In this document: piece by piece, positions 1-5,972 of the stretch
Layout: the number at the start of each line of letters is the position of its first letter
How positions within the stretch are numbered: the first letter of the stretch is position 1
Assembly (NCBI GenBank): GCA_007127495.1
Contig: SKZG01000140.1
Location: 1 to 10,291, forward strand
DNA: 10,291 nucleotides
Origin: Planctomycetales bacterium
GTDB lineage: Bacteria > Planctomycetota > Planctomycetia > Pirellulales > Thermoguttaceae
Direction of reading: 5' to 3'
Program-made: the position numbers and the translations under genes
Notes under the pieces: model-generated
The model's input: the letters and a program-made list of their open reading frames with translations, nothing else
Databases searched by the model: none
Told to the model about the DNA's origin: nothing

Positions 1-163
1 ACTTGTCTGGCGTCACCCGTTCGGGTGTGTCGACCTGAAGGGTCAGTTGGCAGTCGAGCGCGCGGCTCAATGCCGCGCCCGCCTCTTGTGCAGCGGCCGT
101 ACATGCGGTATGAACCGATTCGGAAATACTTGGAGACAACATGGGCATGGATCGAACACTCAT
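1..163 (-). CDS. Unrecognised protein, N-terminal fragment (runs off the left edge)
   Basis: A minus-strand reading frame opens at ATG 163 just after an in-frame TAA and stays open to the window edge, giving 54 residues. Two further in-frame ATGs, at 148 and 142, are alternative starts; none has a clear Shine-Dalgarno sequence. The peptide has a helix-like Ala-rich segment (TAAAQEAGAALSRALD) followed by a strand-like stretch (CQLTLQVDTPERV). Codon third positions become strongly GC-rich after the first 20 codons, as in the other genes here. The pattern loosely recalls N-termini of chemotaxis or motor-switch-related proteins (CheC/FliN-like), but that is an impression, not an identification. 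The gene is divergent from the ECF sigma factor. The competing plus-strand frames over the same bases have implausible composition, so I prefer this one. Confidence 0.5.
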   Translation of the reverse strand, partial: MSVRSMPMLSPSISESVHTACTAAAQEAGAALSRALDCQLTLQVDTPERVTPDK

Positions 164-196
164 TTTGCGCTGTTATCACGTATCGGCCAAGGTGCC

Positions 197-220
197 GGTA
201 AAGTTTACCTGTTCGTAACA
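197..220. promoter_or_regulatory. Two abutting palindromes, possible operator
   Basis: GGTAAA-G-TTTACC (197-209) is a perfect 6+1+6 palindrome. It is directly followed by TGTT-CGT-AACA (210-220), a perfect 4+3+4 palindrome. They lie 34 bp upstream of the ATG at 163 of the minus-strand gene, where a repressor or activator site would be expected. No regulator can be named from the sequence, and short palindromes also arise by chance. Confidence 0.3.
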
Positions 221-400
221 CTTCGCCGGGGGCTGCTACGCAGATCGGGCCACCGCCGCATGGGTACGAGCACGCCACCCTTCTGGGCTGTCAAGGCGGC
301 CGAGCTGACAGGATCCCCAATTGCCGCAGAATTGAAATTCCCCCCAAGCGAGGTGGTGTGCCTGAGCCGTTCCCAGCTTGGTAGCCGCCTGGCGGGGGGT

Positions 401-429
401 TTGACACGCCGACAAGAAAGATGGATCAT
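401..429 (+). promoter_or_regulatory. Sigma70-like promoter candidate upstream of the sigma factor
   Basis: A perfect TTGACA (401-406) is followed after 17 bp by GATCAT (424-429), which matches four of six positions of TATAAT. Transcription from here would give a leader of about 110 nt that includes the REP-like repeat at 480-505. This could be a housekeeping promoter beside the ECF-type promoter at 511-537. The weak -10 limits confidence. Confidence 0.35.
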
Positions 430-479
430 ACGAAAAGAAACGACGATCGGTCACGTTGCCCCTTCGAGCCGGAAAAATT

Positions 480-505
480 GGGGACAGTCTCCGTGAACGG
501 TCACC
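480..505. repeat. REP-like intergenic repeat, copy 1
   Basis: This 26-bp unit starts with GGGGAC and ends with GGTCACC, separated by 13 bp. The second copy at 4509-4534 has the same length and the same start, and ends with CGTCACC. Each contains an imperfect palindrome of the form GGGGAC-N-GTCNCC (here 480-492). Both are preceded by an A-rich stretch after CCG (ccggaaaaatt here). Such units resemble dispersed REP sequences, which are often mobilised by REP-associated tyrosine transposases; no such transposase is present in this window. Confidence 0.45.
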
Positions 506-510
506 CGAAA

Positions 511-537
511 TGAAACTTTCCGATGTTTTGAAGCGTC
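511..537 (+). promoter_or_regulatory. ECF-type promoter candidate, autoregulatory and possibly leaderless
   Basis: TGAAAC (511-516) and CGTC (534-537) are separated by 17 bp. This closely resembles promoters used by ECF sigma factors, for example the TGAAAC-N16-CGTA consensus of Bacillus SigW and the GGAACTT/GTC-type promoters of E. coli sigmaE. The -10 ends about 9 bp before the GTG at 547, so a transcript would begin at or within a base or two of that start codon. Autoregulation by the downstream ECF factor is the natural inference. Spacing and -35 fit well; nothing here proves use. Confidence 0.45.
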
Positions 538-546
538 CAACTATTT

Positions 547-1128
547 GTGAGTGCGGTGAACGACGACACTCAATTGATTGAGCAAACCCTGGCTGGCCGC
601 TCAGAGGCCTTCGGAGAGTTGGTCCGCAAGTACCAGGACCGGCTCTTCAATACGGTTGTGCATATGACCGGCAATGTCGAGGACGCCCAAGACATCGTCC
701 AGGACACCTTTGTGAAAGCATTCCTGAAGTTGGAGTCATTCCAGCACCACGCCGCGTTTTACACGTGGCTTTACCGGATTGCTTTCAACTCGGCCGTCAG
801 CCACTGCCGAACCCGACGTCCGGCCATTTCCATTGATCAGTCTCGAGAAGACGCCGGGGCCGAACCCGTCGATGGCGGGGACTGCCCTGAAGCCACACTG
901 TTGCGGAGGGAACGATGCCAGCAAGTTCGCTGCGCCATCGCCCGCCTGAAAGAAGAGTATCGGGCAGTGATCGTGCTGAGAGAGATCGACGGTTTAAGCT
1001 ATGAAACCATCGCCGACATCCTTGATCTGCCCGTCGGTACGGTGCGCAGCCGTCTGTATCGCGGTCGGCTTCAGCTCACCGAGGAGCTAAAAGAGTTGTT
1101 CACTGCCGAGGAGACCTCAGGTTACTGA
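547..1128 (+). CDS. RNA polymerase sigma factor, sigma-70 family, ECF subfamily
   Basis: This 193-residue protein should direct RNA polymerase core to a specific promoter set in response to a signal. Region 2 spans about residues 10-92, including the DAQDIVQDTFVKAF core-binding helix (47-60) and the YTWLYRIAFN segment (72-81) used in -10 recognition. A short acidic linker (about 95-115) replaces region 3. Region 4 spans about 124-184, with the helix-turn-helix LSYETIADILDLPVGTVRSRLYRGR (150-174) contacting the -35. Length and two-domain layout are typical of ECF factors. The start is GTG 547; an in-frame GTG at 556 is the only close alternative. No Shine-Dalgarno precedes it, which fits the leaderless transcript suggested by the ECF-type promoter at 511-537. 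The anti-sigma candidate follows 21 bp downstream, the usual operon arrangement. The target regulon cannot be told. Confidence 0.95.
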   Translation: MSAVNDDTQLIEQTLAGRSEAFGELVRKYQDRLFNTVVHMTGNVEDAQDIVQDTFVKAFLKLESFQHHAAFYTWLYRIAFNSAVSHCRTRRPAISIDQSREDAGAEPVDGGDCPEATLLRRERCQQVRCAIARLKEEYRAVIVLREIDGLSYETIADILDLPVGTVRSRLYRGRLQLTEELKELFTAEETSGY

Positions 1129-1149
1129 CCACGAACCTACGAAAACCCC

Positions 1150-2730
1150 ATGAAAGATTTGCCGGAACACGAACTGCTAAGCGCCCATCTCGATGGTGAG
1201 TTGACCATCGCAGAGCAGGCACGCGTCGAGCGGTTCTTGGCCGAAAGTCCCTCGGCCCGGCGAACCCTCAAGGAATTGCGCAGCCTGAGCACGACCATTC
1301 AAGGGCTCCCCAAACTGCGCCTCGATGCTGACTTGAGCGACCGTGTGCTTCACCAGGCAGAGCGGGCCATCCTTGCCGGGCCGGCGACTTCGAAGGAGTC
1401 GCCGATCGCCAGCGGGGATCCGTTGCCTAGGGCTCAGCGCTGGAGCAGGCTGCTCCGGCGAGTGGTTGCCTCGCGGGGTGTTGCATGGTCGGCCGCCGCT
1501 TTAGCAATTGCCCTGCTGATTATGCTTACGAGTACCCCGGAGCCGGAGCGAGTGCGGGACGTGGCTCTCGCTCCGGAGTCTTCGATTCGTCGTCCTGCGT
1601 TGCGCGCGCGGGAACAACCGCCGGCAACCGGTGAACTGTGGCCATCCGATGAGGCAAGCGAAGCGTTTCACGCCAGAGATGCCGAGGCAGAGCCGCCGGC
1701 CATGCCCGACGGCGTTGCTTCTCGGGAAGACGCCGCGCCGCTGGAGACAGAGATGGACGCCGCCTCCTCCGGAATCGCACCTCCTGAACCGGCACCCCCC
1801 GGACCTGCTGCCCCAGAGGCGGAAGTTGCTGCGCCACGCATGGCGCCGGCCATGCCGCTCGACGCCCCTGAAGAACTCGACGCCTCTGAAGTAGCCGCAG
1901 AGGCGCCACCCGGAGCTTTGGAAACCAAGCGGCGGACGGAAGCTGGGTTCGATGATTATAGGCAGGACTTTGGCGGGATGACCCGCAGATCGGGGCGATC
2001 CGGCATGCCCGCCGATGCACCCGTCTTGCTGGTGCAATGCGACATCACACCGGAAGCGGCCCGGCAGGGGGCACTGGACGACATTCTCGCAAGTCAGCAG
2101 ATTGCTCCGGCGAGTGACCGGTCGAGACCGGAGCGTGCCGACATGGATGTTCGCCCACAAGCGGGGCCGCGCGGCGCCGCCCGGCTCAGCCGGGCCGAGC
2201 GATCTTTGGCTCCGGCAGAGCCCGTGGCGCCGGAATGGGACGACGCATTCGACGTGGTCTATTTCGAGGCCACACCGGAACAAGTGGCCGGCGCGCTCAA
2301 TCGATTGACTCAGCTCCCCGATCAATTCCTGGCCGTATCGGTCAAACCGGCGCCCGGAGTTCCGTCCCAACAAGGTCTGACGCGATTCAATCGCCGTCCC
2401 ACGGATCCGACGGATGGCCGGCTTGAAAAGCGGGAGCGGGTACACGCTGACATGCTTGCGGGCGAGCCGGAGGTCCGGCGCGACGTGGCCGTGGGTGACG
2501 AACGCCAAATGCGAATGTTCAGCAAAGCGGTGGCGGACAGCGACCACTTGGATGCCATGCCCGCAGAAGACGCCGGTGCCGACGATGCTGCTACGGATTG
2601 GTATCGCGTGCTATTCGTATTGCGCGTGGTGCCTCCGGATCTGATCGCCGCGCCGGCGGCTGTTCTGGACGAACCTCCCGCCGACGCCGACACCACAGGC
2701 ACGGAGGTCGACGCCCCCGTTTCACCATGA
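1150..2730 (+). CDS. Probable membrane-anchored anti-sigma factor
   Basis: This 526-residue protein probably sequesters the ECF sigma factor encoded just upstream. Residues 1-50 carry an anti-sigma-type helical segment (ELLSAHLDGEL at 8-18, then RVERFLAESPSARR) without the HxxxCxxC zinc motif of ZAS-type anti-sigma domains. One hydrophobic stretch at about 111-127 (VAWSAAALAIALLIMLT) predicts a single membrane span with the sigma-binding end in the cytosol. Beyond it lies a long Pro/Ala/Glu-rich linker (about 130-255). Two strand-like modules follow, at about 290-315 (LLVQCDITPEAARQGALDDIL) and about 366-400 (DVVYFEATPEQVAGAL), and may form the sensory part. The repeated TPE-AA/QVAGAL pattern suggests related units. 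Long anti-sigma proteins of this style are common in planctomycetes. What it senses is unknown. A 348-residue frame on the opposite strand inside this gene is a high-GC shadow. Confidence 0.8.
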   Translation: MKDLPEHELLSAHLDGELTIAEQARVERFLAESPSARRTLKELRSLSTTIQGLPKLRLDADLSDRVLHQAERAILAGPATSKESPIASGDPLPRAQRWSRLLRRVVASRGVAWSAAALAIALLIMLTSTPEPERVRDVALAPESSIRRPALRAREQPPATGELWPSDEASEAFHARDAEAEPPAMPDGVASREDAAPLETEMDAASSGIAPPEPAPPGPAAPEAEVAAPRMAPAMPLDAPEELDASEVAAEAPPGALETKRRTEAGFDDYRQDFGGMTRRSGRSGMPADAPVLLVQCDITPEAARQGALDDILASQQIAPASDRSRPERADMDVRPQAGPRGAARLSRAERSLAPAEPVAPEWDDAFDVVYFEATPEQVAGALNRLTQLPDQFLAVSVKPAPGVPSQQGLTRFNRRPTDPTDGRLEKRERVHADMLAGEPEVRRDVAVGDERQMRMFSKAVADSDHLDAMPAEDAGADDAATDWYRVLFVLRVVPPDLIAAPAAVLDEPPADADTTGTEVDAPVSP

Positions 2731-2776
2731 CCGCACGCGGTGCGCATTCTGCCGGTGAACCGCCCACGGGGCTAAT

Positions 2777-3205
2777 TCAGCCTTGCGCTTGGACACCCAC
2801 GACTTCAAGGTCGAATACGAGCGTTTTGCCCGCCAGGGGGTGATTGGCGTCGATGATGGCTTCGTGCTCGTCGAGCTTACGGACCCAAACGGGGATTTCG
2901 CGGTCGCCTGCCATCGCGCGAAGCTGCGATCCTTCCTGGACGCCCTCGGGCAGGTTCTCGCGGTCAACTTTTTGCTCCAATGCAGGGTTTCGCTCGCCGT
3001 ATGCCTCGTCGGGCGGAATGGTGACCGTCTTGGCCTCGCCTTCGCTCATTCCAATGACACCCTGGCTGACTCCGGGAATGACGGTGCCGGCGCCGGCGAC
3101 GAATTCCAAGGGCTCGCGATTTCGTGAGTTGTCGAACTCGGTACCGTCTTCCAAACGACCTGCGTAATGAATACGTACAACGTCACCTTGGTTGACTTCA
3201 GACAT
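2777..3205 (-). CDS. FKBP-type peptidyl-prolyl cis-trans isomerase, SlyD-like
   Basis: This 142-residue cytosolic protein should catalyse cis-trans isomerisation of X-Pro bonds and act as a folding helper. The FKBP core is formed by about residues 1-70 (DVVRIHYAGRLEDGTEFDNS, then VIPGVSQGVIGMSEGE and the flap IPPDEAYGER) and about 122-138 (HPLAGKTLVFDLEVV). An insert-in-flap domain lies between them at about 72-120, as in SlyD. The HPLAGKTL signature is typical of SlyD/FkpB-type enzymes. The metal-binding His/Cys-rich tail of E. coli SlyD is absent. I chose ATG 3205, which has AAAGG 10 bp upstream; an upstream ATG at 3310 would add 35 Arg-rich residues unlike the family. The gene lies 152 bp downstream of cysH on the same strand and is convergent with the anti-sigma gene (46 bp gap). 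Confidence 0.92.
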   Translation of the reverse strand: MSEVNQGDVVRIHYAGRLEDGTEFDNSRNREPLEFVAGAGTVIPGVSQGVIGMSEGEAKTVTIPPDEAYGERNPALEQKVDRENLPEGVQEGSQLRAMAGDREIPVWVRKLDEHEAIIDANHPLAGKTLVFDLEVVGVQAQG

Positions 3206-3357
3206 GGAGAAAAACCTTTCCGGGCCGGGCCGAGAGTCTTGCTGCGAGTTTCGGTTTGAGATATGCCGCGCTCGCCGAAGTCCGGCCATTCGACGACGAA
3301 CTCGCCACATCCCTACATGCCACCCTATGCGGTAACGAGCCGCCGGTCAACCCCAAA

Positions 3358-4344
3358 CTAGTCAGTGTGCAGGCCACATTCCGTTTTGGCGAACCCGGTC
3401 CAGCGTCCAGCGCGGTCGTCGGAGTCGCCATCGAGGACGCGACGGGTACACGGCCAGCAGCCCACACTGGGGTAACCCCGGTCATGCAAGGGATTATATG
3501 GAACTTTTTCTTCGACAATGCGTTTCCAGACATCCTGCTTCGTCCAGTTGGCCAACGGACTCACCTTCACCAGTCCAAACTTCTTGTCCCACCGTACAAT
3601 GGGTGTGTCGGCGCGAATCGGGCTTTGATCGCGCCGAATGCCGCTCGCCCAGGCGTCGAAGTGCCGAGTTACCCGATAGAGTATCCGCACCTTGCGGTCG
3701 AAGCAGCATTGATCCGGGTTTGTGACGTAGAGCGGTCCACCATGCTGGGCCTCGTACTGCTCCACGGTGGTTTCCGGATACTGGAAGTCGACCACGATAC
3801 CGTACTTCTGGGCAATTCGGTCGCGCAATTCCAAAGTCTCCTGGAACTGGTAGCCCGTCTCCAAGTTGAAGACGTACACTCGAGGTTCGATCTTCGCCAG
3901 CATGGAAAGGATCAAACACCCTTCGGGCCCGAAGGCCGTGGCCATCGTAAACCGAGGAAAATATCGTCGAACGGCCCAGGCGAGGATCTCCTCGGCGGGC
4001 TTTCCATCGAGCGAACGACTGGCCGCCTCCAACTCCTCGAGCAGCTCCTTTGTGGGCTGGGCAACCGGAAAGATGTCGGGATGCAAAGCGATACGTTTTC
4101 CCTCGCACGAAGTAGTAGTCTTAACCCCAGATGAAGGTGGTCCGGCGTCCCCTCGACACGAACCGCAGCATTTCCCCTCGCTCACGGGGGCCGGGTTCTG
4201 GTCTATTTCGAGATGATCAGGCACTTGCGGAACATTCATCGTTTTCGTGGCGTCAACGCCGATTGCGGTCACTTTATACACTCTGCCAGGGGCGAGGGTA
4301 AGGCCGTCGAAGCTGTTTTCTGCTATTATAACATTGTCGGTCAC
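3358..4344 (-). CDS. cysH: Adenylylsulfate (APS) reductase, thioredoxin-dependent, with N-terminal extension
   Basis: The enzyme reduces adenylyl sulfate to sulfite and AMP with thioredoxin during assimilatory sulfate reduction in the cytosol. The PAPS-reductase domain occupies about residues 95-328: a PP-loop-like segment TMATAFGPEG (133-142), YVFNLETGYQF (157-167), GIRRDQS (235-241), and the C-terminal catalytic motif KTECGLH with Cys323. The pair Cys213-Cys214 (QCCFDRKV) and Cys296/Cys299 (GCWPCTRR) are the four ligands of a [4Fe-4S] cluster. These mark APS-type rather than PAPS-type reductases. The family is usually about 230-260 residues; the first 85 or so here are extra and include CCGSC (59-63) and Cys80. 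The start is GTG 4344, the first usable start after an in-frame TAG at about 4390. ATG at residue 36 (4239) is an alternative. Neither has a clear Shine-Dalgarno. It is divergent from the siroheme genes, which fits a shared role with sulfite reductase. Confidence 0.92.
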   Translation of the reverse strand: MTDNVIIAENSFDGLTLAPGRVYKVTAIGVDATKTMNVPQVPDHLEIDQNPAPVSEGKCCGSCRGDAGPPSSGVKTTTSCEGKRIALHPDIFPVAQPTKELLEELEAASRSLDGKPAEEILAWAVRRYFPRFTMATAFGPEGCLILSMLAKIEPRVYVFNLETGYQFQETLELRDRIAQKYGIVVDFQYPETTVEQYEAQHGGPLYVTNPDQCCFDRKVRILYRVTRHFDAWASGIRRDQSPIRADTPIVRWDKKFGLVKVSPLANWTKQDVWKRIVEEKVPYNPLHDRGYPSVGCWPCTRRVLDGDSDDRAGRWTGFAKTECGLHTD

Positions 4345-4508
4345 TTTAGTAATAGTACCACTGTGGAAAACCGCATTTGGTCCGAGACCCTACCCCGCGA
4401 CCACCCGGCGGAAGCGGAGAATCGCCCTGGCATTCGTCTGACGATCGCGGGTCTTCTGTCGGCGAAACGACCTTAGACACTTGGGCACATTGCCCTACGG
4501 CCGAAAAA

Positions 4509-4534
4509 GGGGACGTTCTTAGGGGACCGTCACC
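4509..4534. repeat. REP-like intergenic repeat, copy 2
   Basis: This 26-bp unit starts with GGGGAC and ends with CGTCACC, and is preceded by CCG and an A-run. It matches the copy at 480-505 in length, ends and upstream context. A GGGGAC-C-GTCACC imperfect palindrome lies at 4522-4534. It sits in the spacer between the divergent cysH and 4573 genes, as copy 1 sits in a divergent spacer. Confidence 0.45.
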
Positions 4535-4563
4535 TTTCCTCTGGCGGCGGTGAAGCCTAGAAT
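4535..4563 (+). promoter_or_regulatory. Weak promoter candidate before the 4573 gene
   Basis: TAGAAT (4558-4563) matches five of six bases of the -10 consensus. TTTCCT (4535-4540), 17 bp upstream, is a poor -35. Transcription would begin near 4570. That would leave out the GGAGG at 4564-4568 and favour translation from GTG 4603, which has its own GGAGG at 4593-4597. Confidence 0.25.
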
Positions 4564-4572
4564 GGAGGCTCG

Positions 4573-5079
4573 ATGCATCCCTCACCAAGATTGGAGGTTG
4601 CCGTGGACCACTCCGTACAAATCGAATTCGACTGCCTCCCGTTGCGATCCCTCCCGCGACTCGACGCCCCCCCCGACGCTACGCCGCAGCAGCAAGCCCT
4701 CGCCTTGAACCTTCGGCGGGCGGTCCAAAAGCACGGCGCACACAATACGTTTTACCTCTATAACGCTCGGTGCGTGTTCCATTTGACCAACGACCCGGAC
4801 ATCGGAATGCTGGAATTCGCATTTCGGGGGACCGTACTGACCGACTCAGACGACCGCACCACGCAAGGCTCCGACCTCGTTGTGGAACTGACGCACGATG
4901 TGTGTGACTGGCTCACCACGCCGGTGGTCGAATGGTTCCGCGAAACCGTGGCTCGGGCGGTTCAGGTGGAGTTCGATCGGTATATCGCGGCGGGCGACCT
5001 GCAGAAGACGGTCGCTCGGATGCAGCGATTGGCGGCCGAGATGGACTCGTCCGGCGGGTTTGTGGGCATGGGGCTCTGA
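4573..5079 (+). CDS. Conserved-looking protein of unknown function
   Basis: I do not recognise this 168-residue protein. It has no signal peptide, no membrane segment and no obvious catalytic motif. A strand-rich centre (THNTFYLYNARCVFHLTND-like, about residues 55-75, then MLEFAFRGTVLTDSD at 79-93) is followed by a helical C-terminal part (VVEWFRETVARAVQVEFDRY, about 118-137) with charged heptad-like spacing. It is most likely soluble. Two starts compete: ATG 4573 with GGAGG 4 bp upstream, and GTG 4603 with GGAGG 5 bp upstream (158 residues). Its TGA stop shares one base with the ATG of cobA (5079), so translation of the two is probably coupled and a role linked to siroheme or sulfur metabolism is possible. 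Codon use resembles its neighbours. Confidence 0.8.
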   Translation: MHPSPRLEVAVDHSVQIEFDCLPLRSLPRLDAPPDATPQQQALALNLRRAVQKHGAHNTFYLYNARCVFHLTNDPDIGMLEFAFRGTVLTDSDDRTTQGSDLVVELTHDVCDWLTTPVVEWFRETVARAVQVEFDRYIAAGDLQKTVARMQRLAAEMDSSGGFVGMGL

Positions 5080-5945
5080 TGCGATCCGCTCCAGCGATGG
5101 TGTACTTGGTGGGTGCAGGGCCAGGCGATCCTGGTTTGATAACTCTTTGGGGGGCCGACTGCCTTCGACGCGCCGACCTCGTGCTCTACGACTATCTGGC
5201 CAATCCGGCGCTACTCGACCATGCACCGGAGGCAGCCGAGCGCGTGTGCTTGGGGCATCATCGCACCGGCCGCACCCTGCCACAGCCCGAAGTCAACTCG
5301 CGCATGGTCGAGGCCGCTCGCAGTGGCCGAGTCGTGGTGCGGCTCAAGGGCGGCGATCCGAGCATCTTCGCCCGAACCGCCGATGAACTGGCCGCATTGC
5401 GAGCCGCTGGGGTCCCGTACGAGGTCATCCCGGGCGTCACGGCCGGACTCGCGGCCGGCTGTGCGAAAGGTTCCGCCGTGGCATTGCTGACCGGCCACGA
5501 GCGGGCCGGTAAAGGCGGTGCCCCGTTCGACTACGGGGCCCTGACGCACTTTCCCGGGGCCCTGATCCTTTACATGGGTGTTACCAGCGCGCCGCACTGG
5601 AGCCGAGCGATGATGGACCGTGGCCTTTCGCCGTCAACGCCGATTACCGCCGTACGGCGCTGCCGTAGTCCTGAACAAGAGGTACTTCAGATGACGCTCG
5701 CCGACATCGGACCGGCTGCGCAGCGCGGCGCCGTTCGCCCTCCGTCTGTTGTCATCGTCGACAAAGCGACTGAACCACTACCCCTCCGCGGTGTGTTGCT
5801 GGCCGCGCATGGGGCTCGCGATGACCGCACCATGGACGCGGCCCGCTCGCTGGCCGAGAGAACGGCCGAACGCCTTCCCGGAATTCCTGTGGAAATTGCC
5901 TTCTTGGAATGCCGGACCCCAAGCCTTGCCGAGCGGCTTGTCTGA
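5079..5945 (+). CDS. cobA: Uroporphyrinogen-III C-methyltransferase with start of a CbiX domain (fusion cut by an in-frame TGA)
   Basis: CobA transfers two methyl groups from S-adenosylmethionine to uroporphyrinogen III, giving precorrin-2, the branch point to siroheme and cobalamin. Residues 8-232 form the methyltransferase: YLVGAGPGDPGLITLWG (9-25), VVVRLKGGDPSIFAR (85-99), EVIPGVTAGLAA (115-126) and LLTGHE (136-141). After AA126 the expected segment containing the family motif resembling AYAGIPLTHR is missing, about ten residues in frame. From about residue 237 a CbiX/SirB chelatase domain begins (GVLLAAHGARDD, with metal-binding His244), running to PSLAERLV (281-288), where TGA 5943-5945 stops translation in mid-domain. 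The same frame continues the domain without a gap to 6518. ATG 5079 overlaps the preceding TGA by one base. If the stop is real, the product is a CobA with a broken chelatase tail; the intact ancestor would be 479 residues. Confidence 0.85.
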   Translation: MRSAPAMVYLVGAGPGDPGLITLWGADCLRRADLVLYDYLANPALLDHAPEAAERVCLGHHRTGRTLPQPEVNSRMVEAARSGRVVVRLKGGDPSIFARTADELAALRAAGVPYEVIPGVTAGLAAGCAKGSAVALLTGHERAGKGGAPFDYGALTHFPGALILYMGVTSAPHWSRAMMDRGLSPSTPITAVRRCRSPEQEVLQMTLADIGPAAQRGAVRPPSVVIVDKATEPLPLRGVLLAAHGARDDRTMDAARSLAERTAERLPGIPVEIAFLECRTPSLAERLV

Positions 5946-5972
5946 TTGGCCACGCGCGGTGTTCGACAAGCC
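5935..5972 (+). other. In-frame TGA of the cobA-cbiX fusion inside an inverted repeat
   Basis: TGA 5943-5945 lies in the same frame as both halves of the fusion. GGCTTGTC (5935-5942), ending directly before the TGA, pairs perfectly with GACAAGCC (5965-5972), giving an 8-bp stem with a 22-nt loop that begins at the TGA. Inside the loop CAC (5951-5953) can pair with GTG (5959-5961). Alignment to the usual chelatase pattern puts the TGA at a variable residue, so CGA to TGA is the simplest origin. The hairpin may be coincidence or may affect readthrough. Confidence 0.55.

Larger units (their letters stand above)
164..546. other. Divergent intergenic region
   Basis: This 383-bp spacer separates the left minus-strand gene from the sigma factor. 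It contains two abutting palindromes (197-220), a sigma70-like promoter candidate (401-429), a REP-like repeat (480-505) and an ECF-type promoter candidate (511-537). A plus-strand reading frame spans 47-496. Its translation is rich in Arg, Cys and Trp, matches nothing I recognise and covers both the minus-strand gene and regulatory-looking DNA, so I treat it as spurious. Confidence 0.6.

Noticed and set aside
14..78. Two small hairpins (14-27 and 60-78), tRNA- or ncRNA-like at first sight
   Set aside because: They lie inside a plausible minus-strand coding frame and do not form a tRNA or other known RNA; GC-rich short stems are common here.
47..496. Plus-strand 149-codon frame at the left end
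   Set aside because: Arg/Cys/Trp-rich product, no recognisable features, overlaps the better minus-strand frame, promoter candidates and a repeat.
1501..2547. 348-codon minus-strand frame inside the anti-sigma gene
   Set aside because: Composition of a high-GC shadow (Arg, Gly, Cys, Ser rich) and fully overlaps a gene supported by context and motifs.
2732..2744. CGCAC-GCG-GTGCG hairpin between the convergent anti-sigma and FKBP genes
   Set aside because: Short stem, tight loop and no T-run on either strand; position is suggestive but support is too weak for a terminator.
3256..4134. 292-codon plus-strand frame opposite cysH
   Set aside because: Antisense to a CysH domain with all catalytic and cluster residues.
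5943..5945. Selenocysteine codon or TGA reassignment
   Set aside because: The position is not a catalytic Cys site of the chelatase family, the hairpin layout does not match a bacterial SECIS, and other genes in the window end in TGA.
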